The translations under genes and the position numbers were made by a program. From positions 1,872-12,756 of the forward strand of contig PLUJ01000306.1 in the NCBI GenBank assembly GCA_003165455.1: a stretch of DNA of 10,885 bases, in the 5' to 3' direction. Below, piece after piece: positions 1-6,717 of this stretch. The stretch is from Acidobacteriaceae bacterium. Its GTDB lineage: Bacteria > Acidobacteriota > Terriglobia > Terriglobales > Acidobacteriaceae. The notes under the pieces were generated by a model. It searched no databases and had not been told where the DNA came from. It worked only from the letters and a program-made list of their open reading frames with translations. Each line of letters begins with the position of its first letter. Position 1 is the stretch's first letter.

Positions 1-107
1 CCCGTCCTGCGGTAGCCCGTCCCGCGGTAGCCCGTCCCGCGGTAGCCCGTCCTGCTGTGGCCCGTCCGGCGGTGGCACGACCGGCGGTGGCACGACCGGC
101 AGTTGCT
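1..107. repeat. 15-bp tandem repeat, about seven copies
   Basis: Consecutive 15-bp units beginning at bases 1, 16, 31, 46, 61, 76 and 91, with consensus near CCCGTCCSGCGGTRG; a degenerate eighth unit follows. The array starts at the window edge and so may be longer. Units 2 and 3 are identical and the units drift progressively toward the right end. The period is a multiple of three and reads through in frame as the tail of the rightward gene. Confidence 0.9.
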
Positions 108-128
108 CGCCCTGGCAAGAAAATATAG
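1..128 (+). CDS. 3' end of an unidentified gene with (RPAVA)n C-terminal tail (partial)
   Basis: Only the last 41 codons plus the stop are in the window; reading begins in phase at base 3 and stops at TAG 126-128. The encoded tail is seven copies of Arg-Pro-Ala-Val-Ala followed by RPGKKIY. The 15-bp repeats differ almost only at third codon positions (CGT/CGA, CCT/CCC/CCG, GCG/GCT/GCA, GTA/GTG/GTT, GCC/GCA/GCT), so the peptide is constant while the DNA varies, as expected under protein-level selection. A strong rightward terminator begins about 20 bp after the stop, which supports this strand. Basic Ala/Pro-rich tails occur on nucleoid-associated and RNA-binding proteins and as linkers, but the body of this protein lies outside the window and no function can be assigned. 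The opposite strand also has an open repeat frame (Ala-Gly-Arg-Ala-Thr) sharing the same wobble positions, so the strand choice rests on the stop and terminator. Confidence 0.65.
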   Translation, partial: RPAVARPAVARPAVARPAVARPAVARPAVARPAVARPGKKI

Positions 129-148
129 TGCTTCAGGGATGCGGAATA

Positions 149-177
149 GGGCTGCCTTCGGGCAGCCTTTTATTTTT
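149..177 (+). terminator. Rho-independent terminator
   Basis: A perfect 7-bp GC-rich stem (GGCTGCC 150-156, GGCAGCC 161-167) closed by the stable TTCG tetraloop is followed directly by TTTTATTTTT (168-177). The orientation fits termination of the rightward repeat-tailed gene ending at 128. The T-tract overlaps the stop codon of the converging leftward gene (TAA, 178-176). In the leftward direction the same hairpin lacks a U-tract, so it would work poorly for that operon. Confidence 0.93.
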
Positions 178-2326
178 ACCAAATTTTGCGTCCCGCAAAT
201 TCCCATACGGTCCGGCAAGCCAGGGTTACGAGGCTGCGGCGCGCTCCATATATACGGGCGGTTCCTGTCATCCCGGGCCGCATCGATCCATCGTGGTTTT
301 CTCCGATCAACTCAAAAACATAAAACCTGGGCGGGCGTTCTCCCTTATATTTGGTCAGGTCGATGAGGCCCGGTGCTATGTCTGAGGAGAGGGGAGCAAT
401 GCTCACGATGCGGGCGTTGTGTTTGCGAAGCGAGCCATCCATTTGAAAGCGCGCTCGAGAGTTCGGGGTGAACTTGTATATGTCGAACTCGGAGACATAG
501 ATACGGGCTCGAACCTGTCTCAGATCTGCAACCTCGGCAAGTTCGGTACCGGCAGAGACGTAAGATCCCAGTTTGTCGGACAAGCGCGGCGTAAGAACAG
601 TCCCAGAAATGGGGCTGATCAACGAGAGATTTGCGATTTCCGAAGTCAGTGCGCGGGTCCGCTGGTCCAGTTGCTCACGATCCGCCGACGCAGCGCCAAA
701 GTCGGTGTAATGCAGAAGGGCGGACTGCGCCCTTTCTTGCGCCATTTCGAAGTCGGACTGGCTGCGGGCTGCTTTTGAAGAAAGTACGACATTCCTCAAT
801 TGCAGAAGGGGAGTACCCTCTTGAACCAGCTGACCTTCGCCGGCATAAACCGCTGATACGACTCCGGGAACCAACGGTCGAATCACCGCGATTTTGGCGG
901 GTTCCGTGAGGAATCGGCCCACTGCTGTTTCGTGCCAGATCGGCAAGACCGAGAAAATAATCGCTCCTGCCAAAACAGCAAACTTGCGCGATGGATTGAA
1001 CCAACGCGCCAAACGGTCTTTCTTGTCGAGATAGAGGAATTTCATAAAGTTCCAGAAAGTACGCAGTCGGCCGCGGAAAATCATGAACGCGGTGGCGTAT
1101 TCGAAAAGAAAACCCCAATCTGCGCTGAAGTTACGGGCAATGTTGCCGATAAAGCCGGCGAAAAAGTAAAGCACAGAGTAGCTGTATAGTCCGGAGAGAA
1201 TCGCGTAGATGACGTAGCCAGGGCGGCGGCGTTGGGGCACAAAGGGAACGTCTACCGGCAGTCGCCAGATGTTTCGCTTTACCCACGACGAGAGATACAA
1301 CGTCGACGCTTCCTTGAGATCTGAAATGCCGATCAGATCGCAGAGTATGTAATAACCGTCCAGCTTCATCAGGGGGTTCCAGTTGATGAACACCACGGCA
1401 ATTCCAGTGAACAGAATGATCGTATAGGCAAGGTCGTGAGCCGGAGTGTTCGGCGGCGTAAGCCACCAGATTGGTGTGACCAGGGCGCAAATCACCAGTT
1501 CCGACCAGACGCCGGCCACTGCGATCATGAGCCGCTGAAAACGGTCCCCCTTTACCTCTCCGGCGGTGGTGTCGGTGTAGAAGCCGGGGGTAAGATAAAT
1601 GAGCAAAAATCCCATCGCTGGCACGGGTGCTTTGTAATGCTTGACGGTGAGGCCGTGTCCTACTTCGTGAATGCAAAGCAGGACCGACGCGATCACCCAG
1701 AAACTGGCGACGTCGAACCCGCTTTTGTCCGCGAAGTTATAGAACTCGATTGTGTCCCTTCCCACTTCGCTCCAATGCACGACGAAGATTACAGCGGTAA
1801 AGGCAAACGCCAGCAGCGTGAGGATCACACACCACGGCTTGTACATAAAGCTGATCTGGCGGTAGAGCCATCCGAGGAAGCGATCGGGATTTACGGCCGG
1901 AAATGTAATTAGGGAGAGGTCGCCCCACTTCGTTTTATCCTGCCGCCGGCGTCGCTCGTCCGCCGTTTTCTGCATGAGTTTGATATTTTTTTCCTGCGGG
2001 GTTTGGTACCAGAAATTCATCGCTCCAATGCTTGCGGCAAAGTCGCGGACGGTTTCCTCGGAATAATCCGCACCCGTTTCCGCCGAGTAAAGCTCTCCAA
2101 TTTCGGCAAAGGAGCGCTGCCCGTCGAAAAGCTGAATCAGGCGCCAGCTTTCAGGAGGAAAGACAAACATGGATGCCACTCCAGGCACGAAAGCCCGCAC
2201 CACTGGAACCCCGTCTTCAATGTGCTCCCGGAACACGACATCAGGATGGATTCTCGGAGGGCGCTCGCTGAGCAACCGAGCTGGGAGCTCTGGCAAGGCA
2301 ACGTTGAGGGCTTGGGTGATATTCAT
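176..2326 (-). CDS. PqqD-like / M50 site-2-protease-family / HlyD fusion membrane protein
   Basis: 716 aa, last gene of the leftward operon. Residues about 25-108 resemble a PqqD-type (RiPP recognition-like) winged-helix domain. Residues about 150-430 form a multi-pass membrane region with the M50 zinc-protease signatures HEVGH (220-224, His ligands and catalytic Glu) and NPLMKLDGY (317-325, Asp323 as likely third zinc ligand). After a further membrane segment near 447-463, residues about 475-695 form a HlyD-type barrel-sandwich: lipoyl-like halves around 480-510 and 568-600 (SPISGTVLTP) separated by a short helical stretch. This architecture is known from peptide-export or maturation proteins of the YydH type. 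The start ATG overlaps the stop of the upstream adaptor gene (ATGA) with no strong Shine-Dalgarno, implying translational coupling. The catalytic residues look intact. Family assignment is secure; substrate and role as protease versus exporter component are unknown. Confidence 0.87.
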   Translation of the reverse strand: MNITQALNVALPELPARLLSERPPRIHPDVVFREHIEDGVPVVRAFVPGVASMFVFPPESWRLIQLFDGQRSFAEIGELYSAETGADYSEETVRDFAASIGAMNFWYQTPQEKNIKLMQKTADERRRRQDKTKWGDLSLITFPAVNPDRFLGWLYRQISFMYKPWCVILTLLAFAFTAVIFVVHWSEVGRDTIEFYNFADKSGFDVASFWVIASVLLCIHEVGHGLTVKHYKAPVPAMGFLLIYLTPGFYTDTTAGEVKGDRFQRLMIAVAGVWSELVICALVTPIWWLTPPNTPAHDLAYTIILFTGIAVVFINWNPLMKLDGYYILCDLIGISDLKEASTLYLSSWVKRNIWRLPVDVPFVPQRRRPGYVIYAILSGLYSYSVLYFFAGFIGNIARNFSADWGFLFEYATAFMIFRGRLRTFWNFMKFLYLDKKDRLARWFNPSRKFAVLAGAIIFSVLPIWHETAVGRFLTEPAKIAVIRPLVPGVVSAVYAGEGQLVQEGTPLLQLRNVVLSSKAARSQSDFEMAQERAQSALLHYTDFGAASADREQLDQRTRALTSEIANLSLISPISGTVLTPRLSDKLGSYVSAGTELAEVADLRQVRARIYVSEFDIYKFTPNSRARFQMDGSLRKHNARIVSIAPLSSDIAPGLIDLTKYKGERPPRFYVFELIGENHDGSMRPGMTGTARIYGARRSLVTLACRTVWEFAGRKIW

Positions 2327-3228
2327 CGCGACATGGTCAAGTTGACGCTTGCATTCATGCCCGGGCGAAGGTCAGTACGGGACTTCTCCACCTGTATCAG
2401 CACCTCGAAGCTGCCGCTGGAGGGGTCAATAACCGGGCTTACTTCAATGACCCTCGCTTTATAGCTTCGATCCGGGAGGTCGGATGTGGTCAGGGTCACT
2501 TCCAGCCCCTTCTTGATCTGATTGATGAATTTCTCCGGCACGGTGAAACCCATGCGGAGCGGACCATCGCCTGTAATCCAGAATAGGCGGTCGCCGCGTG
2601 CGACCTCTTGTCCATCGCGGACGTATCGTCGAGAGATCACGCCAGCGAAAGGAGCGCGTATCCTGGTCTTCTCCAATTCCAGTGCGACGGATTGCTGCGT
2701 TGCACCTGCGGCGGCCAAGGACTGTTCGGCGCGTTGGACTTCGAAGTGCTCTTCTTCGGCTTTGTATTTGGCGTGTTCGAACTGTTCGAAAGGAATGAGC
2801 TGTGCGTCCCACAACTTCTTGGCTCGATCGTAATCGGCGTCTAACACCTTTTCCTCAGATTGCCAACTCCTCAGCTCGGCATCCGTGCTATTGGCTTTGG
2901 ATCGTGCCGCTTCCAGATCTGCTATGAGCTGTCGATTGTCCAACTCGGCCAGAACGTCTCCGGCCTTCACCCAAGTCCCGACATCAACGGCTAGTCTTGA
3001 GATCACGCCATCCCTTTGGGCCATCAAATCAAGTTGATGCTCCACCACCAGAGGACCGGAGGCGGTAAAGGTGTTTACCCTCGCCGGTGTAATGGATTGC
3101 CCCGGTGCATTGGCAGCGGGTTCAGGGGCTGCAGAAGCACTTGGGGGCATCGGTTCGGAGCATGCTGTGAATGTCAATGCCAGTCCAAGCGAGAATACAG
3201 CGACAGGCGACAGACTTTTTAATCTCAT
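2323..3228 (-). CDS. HlyD/RND-type periplasmic adaptor lipoprotein
   Basis: 301 aa when started at ATG 3228, which has GGGAG five bases upstream and gives a clean lipoprotein signal: MRLK, a hydrophobic core (residues 8-20) and a cysteine at 23 in the context TFTAC. A longer reading frame (329 aa, from 3312) would overlap the upstream gene by 65 bp and spoil the signal peptide. After a Pro/Ala-rich linker (27-50), residues about 65-97 and 187-219 form the two halves of a lipoyl-like barrel-sandwich (GVISRLAVDVGTWVKAGD and RAPFAGVISRRYV). They are separated by a helical hairpin (about 98-185) of the kind that contacts an outer-membrane channel. A beta-barrel domain follows to the end, including LRPGMNASVNL. 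It is a typical adaptor of tripartite efflux systems. It probably works with the two neighbouring HlyD-bearing proteins; no RND, ABC or MFS pump is visible to identify a substrate. Confidence 0.88.
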   Translation of the reverse strand: MRLKSLSPVAVFSLGLALTFTACSEPMPPSASAAPEPAANAPGQSITPARVNTFTASGPLVVEHQLDLMAQRDGVISRLAVDVGTWVKAGDVLAELDNRQLIADLEAARSKANSTDAELRSWQSEEKVLDADYDRAKKLWDAQLIPFEQFEHAKYKAEEEHFEVQRAEQSLAAAGATQQSVALELEKTRIRAPFAGVISRRYVRDGQEVARGDRLFWITGDGPLRMGFTVPEKFINQIKKGLEVTLTTSDLPDRSYKARVIEVSPVIDPSSGSFEVLIQVEKSRTDLRPGMNASVNLTMSR

Positions 3229-3231
3229 TTT

Positions 3232-3238
3232 CTCTCCC
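3232..3238 (-). promoter_or_regulatory. Ribosome binding site that decides the adaptor start
   Basis: On the minus strand the sequence reads GGGAGAG followed by AAA and the ATG at 3228-3226. It lies in the 19-bp gap after the GAF-HlyD gene and fixes the lipoprotein start. Confidence 0.7.
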
Positions 3239-3247
3239 GCTCCGGAC

Positions 3248-5656
3248 TTACACTCCAAACCACGACCAGAATTGCGAATACAACCAAACAAACGGCCGGC
3301 GGAACAACACATAACCGGAGGGATACCACCCTACTCGAATTTTTCCGCGCCCTTCCATGCCTGCCCGAATCTCACGGGACTGGTTGGGAATGGCGACACG
3401 GGCAAAGAAAAATCGTGAGTCTCCCACAAGCACGCCCTTCGGACTCACGAGCATTACATCCCCGCGAAAAACCCGGGCGGGAAAACTGTTGAGCTTGATG
3501 GCCGCCGGCTCACCGTTGCGCAACATGGAAGCATCACCCTCGTCGATTGCCACATCCACGACGGTGCGCGAGATGTCGACGATCTCAGCGAAGGTTTCTC
3601 CATACTGAAGACGCCGCCCTACCATATTTTCCACATGCGGTGTCGCCACCGTGCCGTCGATGGGAGACCGTAATTTCGTTCTGTCGAGAAGGTTCTCATC
3701 TCTCGCCACCTCAGATTTCCAGTAGTCCGCCTGCACCCGTTGGACTCCGGCTTCGCTTCCGCCGCCGGTAGCCAGGGCGTGATTCATCTGCAAAAGCGCC
3801 GTCTGGTATTTGGCCTGGGCCTCAGCCAGTTGGGTTCGGTAGTCCCAGTCGGCCAACTCGGCGATAACCTGCCCCTGGGATATGCGATCTCCCTCCCTGA
3901 CATTGATTACCCGAACCACGCCCTCGACCTCGGGCTGCACCTGCGCGGTGTGTACCGGTGCAACCACCGCATCTCCATCCAACCGCAAAGGCAAAGGAAC
4001 CGCTGCCAGAAAGATCAGGAAGGCGGCCGCCGATGCAACCATAAAAGTGCGACGTCTTTTCTCCATCGCCATGAATTTCCGTTTCTTTTCCATCACCGGC
4101 TGGAGAACGGAAATGAACGGTACCTCTTTGTACATCTGCGCATTACGCAGCGCGACCGTCGCCTGCCCGGCCACCACCTGTAGAAACTCCAGGTGAGCGG
4201 GTAGCAGGAAATCCGGGTCGCGGCTCTCCATTCCCATAATTCCGACGCGGCCGGTATCATCATTGAGCGGGATTGCGTAGAACGCTCGCATCCCGGAACT
4301 CTCGAAATACCCTCTGAACTTCGCGACGGTCTCTTCCCGCTCGCTGTCAATCTCGTCCCCGTGCTGACTAACGTGTACAAGCTCCCCTGACAGCATGGCC
4401 CAACGCAGAATGTCGTTGAGCGGAGCGATATCCGGAGAACTAGCGTCCAGCTGTGTGACCCCGGAGACGGCGGCGAGTCTGTACTTCCCGCCCTGCTGCA
4501 GGCCGATCGCGGCGCGCTCGTATGGGATAAGCACTTGCGGCGCATTTACAATCGTCTGTAACACCCGTTCGAGATTCAGAGTAGAGGTGATTTCGCGGCT
4601 GACGGTCACCAGCGTCTCGAGAACTTCCACCTTGCGCTCGGCCAGGAGGAGACTGGCGTTGTAGAGTGCGATACTGGCGGTTTCGTTGAGGCTGGTCAGA
4701 ACAAAGAGATCGTCATCATCGAAAGGTTTGCCGTCCAGCCGGTTGACGGCTTCCACTACCCCGACGAGAGACCCTTTATCAATCAGAGACGCGGCCACAA
4801 TCGATTGCGCCCGGCCATTCTCGAGTTCGCCGTTGCGACGAGCCAGACGCTCGTCTCCTGACGAGTCAATCAGGATCGCATCGCCGCTCTCTGAGATGTC
4901 TCCTGCGACGCCCTCTCCCTCTCCCTGCGTCATTCCCTGACTCGACGTCGGGTCAGACCCTGCCTGATGCATCAGCAATAATCGGCCGTCGCCTTGGACG
5001 AGCCAAAGATTGACTCCTGCGCACTCCAGCATTTCTCGAGTCTTGCTAGCGATGATGGGCAGCAATTCGTCCATTTCGAGCGTGGAACTGAATACTTTCT
5101 CGATGTCGTAAAATTGGGTTACACGGGTGATGGACGACAGTGAATTGTTTCGCTCGGACTCGTAGGTCTGAGAGGCCACCAGAGCGGGGCCAGCAATCTC
5201 GCATAGTGGCTTCAGATCATCCAGCACGGCGCTGACTAGATCCGAATCAAAACTCAGGATCTCGATCGCCCCCACCAGCGCCGAGTTACTCTTTAGCGGG
5301 AGACACACCAGGCATCGCAAAGTCCGTCGGATGTTAAGGTGCGCATACTCCTCGCGCGCCAGCGTGCGCCCGTCGACGATAAAGGACTGCGGAGATTGAA
5401 CCAACGATCCAAGGGTTCCAGCCTCAGCTGCGACTCGACGGTCTGGTTCGGCGCCGTCGCCGGCCAATGCTTTCACGGACCAGAATTGGCCGTCATTGTC
5501 TTCTTGCAGAACATAGAGGATAGCGGTTGCTTCTGGGAAGATGTCGACGATGGTTTGCGAGATGATCCGGGCACGCTCCACCGTTCCGCTGACCTCAATC
5601 AGCCGCTTGGCGAAACCTGCGACGTTTAGGTCCACATTCGAACCCGATGATGTCAT
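3248..5656 (-). CDS. Triple-GAF sensor fused to a HlyD-type periplasmic adaptor
   Basis: 802 aa, first gene of the leftward operon. Three GAF-like domains are inferred at about 15-165, 185-338 and 348-508; the second is clearest (VVEAVNRLDG and DDLFVLTSLNETASIALYN). A basic stretch (KKRKF...EKRRR, 524-536) precedes one membrane segment (537-557). The remainder, about 565-775, is a HlyD barrel-sandwich: PEVEGVVRVINVREGDRISQG, a short helical hairpin (605-655), then KLRSPIDGTVATPHV and a beta-barrel ending RAGMEGRGKIRVG. The C-terminal 20 residues are very aromatic (RRPFVWLYSQFWSWFGV). The basic side of the membrane segment puts the GAF domains in the cytoplasm and the adaptor in the periplasm. 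GAF domains usually bind small ligands or cyclic nucleotides; none can be named here. No kinase, cyclase or DNA-binding domain is present. The weak GGAAG lies only two bases from the ATG, but the first GAF begins immediately, so the start is plausible. Confidence 0.85.
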   Translation of the reverse strand: MTSSGSNVDLNVAGFAKRLIEVSGTVERARIISQTIVDIFPEATAILYVLQEDNDGQFWSVKALAGDGAEPDRRVAAEAGTLGSLVQSPQSFIVDGRTLAREEYAHLNIRRTLRCLVCLPLKSNSALVGAIEILSFDSDLVSAVLDDLKPLCEIAGPALVASQTYESERNNSLSSITRVTQFYDIEKVFSSTLEMDELLPIIASKTREMLECAGVNLWLVQGDGRLLLMHQAGSDPTSSQGMTQGEGEGVAGDISESGDAILIDSSGDERLARRNGELENGRAQSIVAASLIDKGSLVGVVEAVNRLDGKPFDDDDLFVLTSLNETASIALYNASLLLAERKVEVLETLVTVSREITSTLNLERVLQTIVNAPQVLIPYERAAIGLQQGGKYRLAAVSGVTQLDASSPDIAPLNDILRWAMLSGELVHVSQHGDEIDSEREETVAKFRGYFESSGMRAFYAIPLNDDTGRVGIMGMESRDPDFLLPAHLEFLQVVAGQATVALRNAQMYKEVPFISVLQPVMEKKRKFMAMEKRRRTFMVASAAAFLIFLAAVPLPLRLDGDAVVAPVHTAQVQPEVEGVVRVINVREGDRISQGQVIAELADWDYRTQLAEAQAKYQTALLQMNHALATGGGSEAGVQRVQADYWKSEVARDENLLDRTKLRSPIDGTVATPHVENMVGRRLQYGETFAEIVDISRTVVDVAIDEGDASMLRNGEPAAIKLNSFPARVFRGDVMLVSPKGVLVGDSRFFFARVAIPNQSREIRAGMEGRGKIRVGWYPSGYVLFRRPFVWLYSQFWSWFGV

Positions 5657-5834
5657 GACTTCCGGTATAAAGGACGCACACTCACAACGGGGGAGGAGCA
5701 GAAGCTTGCAAAAATCGCCAGCTTCTTCTAATGTGAGCGGGCACTTTATCAGAGGCTCGTACGAGAGTCAAGATGATCTCACAAGCCTTCCCCGACGGCC
5801 TCGCGAACGTATAACCCTTAAGGTGGAAACTGGG
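5657..5834. promoter_or_regulatory. Divergent control region with inverted repeat
   Basis: This 178-bp region separates the leftward adaptor operon from the rightward STAS gene and must hold the start signals for both unless the STAS reading frame begins further left. It contains an inverted repeat AGAAGCT (5700-5706) / AGCTTCT (5720-5726) with a 13-base spacer, a possible operator or hairpin. I could not identify a confident -35/-10 pair for either direction. Confidence 0.4.
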
Positions 5835-6173
5835 ATGGAGATCGAGATCCGTAATCGGGGAGAAGTTAAGCTAATCAAATTGACTGGCCGGCTCACCTTG
5901 GGGGATTCAGTCGACCGCCTTCGGGCAACTTTTGACGATCTCGCGGGCACCGGAGCGTATTGTTACGTCGTTGACCTGAAAGATATCGCCATGCTTGACT
6001 CGAGTGGCATCGGTTTGCTGGTTCAGTATCTCACCCTTACCAAGCAACAGGGAGGGTCTCTTAAACTTCTAAATCCCTCCCCCTTTGCAATCAAGACCCT
6101 GAAAATGATTGGTCTGTTGAAACTGTTCCAGGTGTTCGAGGACCAGGAATCCGCCGTGGCTTCATTTAGTTAA
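5835..6173 (+). CDS. STAS-domain protein (anti-anti-sigma factor-like)
   Basis: 112 aa from ATG 5835, preceded by AGGTGG (5821-5826) at a good distance; the frame is open much further upstream, but this start gives exactly one STAS domain, the usual size of SpoIIAA/RsbV-type proteins. Visible features are an N-terminal strand pair (EIEIRNRGEVKLIKLTGRL), the central strand AYCYVVDLKDIAMLDSSG with the conserved DSSG loop (Asp55, Ser56, Ser57), where phosphorylation by an anti-sigma kinase occurs in the family, and the helix after it. In this family the unphosphorylated protein sequesters a switch-protein kinase. No partner kinase (RsbW-like) or PP2C phosphatase is in the window, so its partner is elsewhere or unknown. 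Divergent placement beside a GAF-containing operon hints at shared regulation, which is inference. Confidence 0.88.
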   Translation: MEIEIRNRGEVKLIKLTGRLTLGDSVDRLRATFDDLAGTGAYCYVVDLKDIAMLDSSGIGLLVQYLTLTKQQGGSLKLLNPSPFAIKTLKMIGLLKLFQVFEDQESAVASFS

Positions 6174-6476
6174 TCAGCTTAAACTGATCTCATGAAGCGA
6201 GTGCGATTCGAACCCTCGCTAGCTTCGGGTTTGTCGCGCGGCAGAGCCCGAAGGTCACTGTTGAGGTGCGAGGATGGAATTCTCGAATCCTCATCGTTGC
6301 CATAATGTGCTGGCTCCTGATATAGAAATTACGAAATCTAGAATTTACGAGATTTCGCAATCGTAATTTCCGGTGGCGTGAAAGGATCCTGGACTCCGAT
6401 ATGTGACATACTGCCTTTTTACCCACGACGGCATCCAAATAAACGCTAAACTGGCTCGTGAAAGCGGGAAATAATT
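6174..6476. other. Non-coding gap with three inverted repeats
   Basis: I see no convincing gene in these 303 bases. Three inverted repeats follow one another: CTTCGGG (6223-6229) / CCCGAAG (6247-6253); GAGGAT (6270-6275) / ATCCTC (6287-6292); and GAAATTACG (6325-6333) / CGTAATTTC (6362-6370) with an inner pair CGAAATCT (6332-6339) / AGATTTCG (6350-6357). None is followed by a T-tract, so they are not ordinary terminators. They may be operators, a structured leader for the small gene at 6477, or a small RNA; the sequence alone does not decide. Confidence 0.5.
6325..6370. repeat. AT-rich nested inverted repeat
   Basis: The outer arms GAAATTACG (6325-6333) and CGTAATTTC (6362-6370) are perfect over 9 bp. 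The inner arms CGAAATCT and AGATTTCG are perfect over 8 bp, and the two overlap so that alternative pairings are possible. It lies about 107 bp upstream of the 39-aa gene and is AT-rich in an otherwise GC-rich region, suggesting a regulator binding site. Confidence 0.6.
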
Positions 6477-6596
6477 ATGATCGTCCTGAGAATCGCTCGA
6501 AATTTCGTCGGAACTGCAGGTTTGCTTTTCGCCGGATACATTCTGGCCGCGTCACTGAAGGATTCGTGGCGCTATGTCAAGATCAGCAAGATGTAG
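6477..6596 (+). CDS. 39-aa single-span membrane protein, DUF6893-like
   Basis: ATG 6477 to TAG 6594-6596, with GGGAA (6466-6470) six bases upstream. The peptide has a short basic N-terminus (MIVLRIARNFVG), a hydrophobic glycine-containing span (about residues 10-25) and a C-terminus SLKDSWRYVKISKM. The layout of one small membrane helix followed by an acidic residue, then W/R-R-Y, and ending in K/R-x-K/R-M resembles very small proteins annotated as DUF6893, recalled from memory and not checked. Function is unknown in that group. It stands alone, between the STAS gene and the hydrogenase small subunit, with 196 bp to the latter. Its size makes chance coding possible, but the conserved-looking tail and ribosome site argue that it is real. 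Confidence 0.6.
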   Translation: MIVLRIARNFVGTAGLLFAGYILAASLKDSWRYVKISKM

Positions 6597-6685
6597 CTGG
6601 CGTTCGTAATTGACGATCCTTATCTGCTTGAATAACGTGGTGGTATTGTTGCGCCCGGGCATCCTTGCGTAAGTTTAGTCCTCGT

Positions 6686-6714
6686 TTTACTCCATAGATC
6701 CGCAAAACTATAGT
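6686..6714 (+). promoter_or_regulatory. Putative sigma-70-type promoter for hhyS copy 1
   Basis: TTTACT (6686-6691), a 17-base spacer and TATAGT (6709-6714) match four and five of six consensus positions. Transcription would begin near 6721, about 70 bases before the GTG start. An alternative weaker pair further upstream is TTGACG (6610-6615) with TAACGT (6633-6638), also at 17 bases. Confidence 0.45.
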
Positions 6715-6717
6715 TTT
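6704..6717. promoter_or_regulatory. Perfect 14-bp palindrome, candidate operator
   Basis: AAAACTATAGTTTT is perfectly self-complementary and covers the candidate -10 box upstream of the hydrogenase small subunit gene. A wider inverted repeat, GCATCCTT (6659-6666) / AAGGATGC (6720-6727), brackets it. A dimeric repressor bound here would block promoter melting; no candidate regulator is established. Confidence 0.5.

Noticed and set aside
73..107. Sigma-54-like promoter (TGGCACG ... TTGCTC)
   Set aside because: The GG and GC elements are 14 bases apart instead of the required 10, and the match arises from the tandem repeat inside a coding tail.
1..119. Minus-strand open frame with an Ala-Gly-Arg-Ala-Thr repeat
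   Set aside because: It is as free of amino-acid change as the plus frame because both share wobble positions, but it lacks a good start or ribosome site at its right end, whereas the plus frame ends in a stop followed by an intrinsic terminator.
2..385. Plus-strand open frame through the repeat and beyond
   Set aside because: It runs across the terminator and into the antisense of the M50 gene, and its repeat units change amino acids (Ser/Gly/Thr/Cys), unlike the RPAVA frame.
3229..3312. Longer N-terminus for the adaptor lipoprotein
   Set aside because: It would overlap the upstream gene, lacks a better ribosome site and hides an evident lipoprotein signal peptide starting at 3228.
5541..5834. 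N-terminal extension of the STAS protein
   Set aside because: The frame is open, but most of it is antisense to the GAF-adaptor gene or low in protein-like character; ATG 5835 has a proper ribosome site and yields one exact STAS domain.
6190..6230. tRNA-like T-arm on the minus strand (GGTTCGAATC)
   Set aside because: The T-stem pairs poorly and no matching acceptor 5' strand or anticodon arm is present at the right distance.
6190..6438. 82-codon minus-strand open frame
   Set aside because: It is Arg/Ser-rich with no recognisable domain, and it reads through three inverted repeats; it is more likely non-coding.
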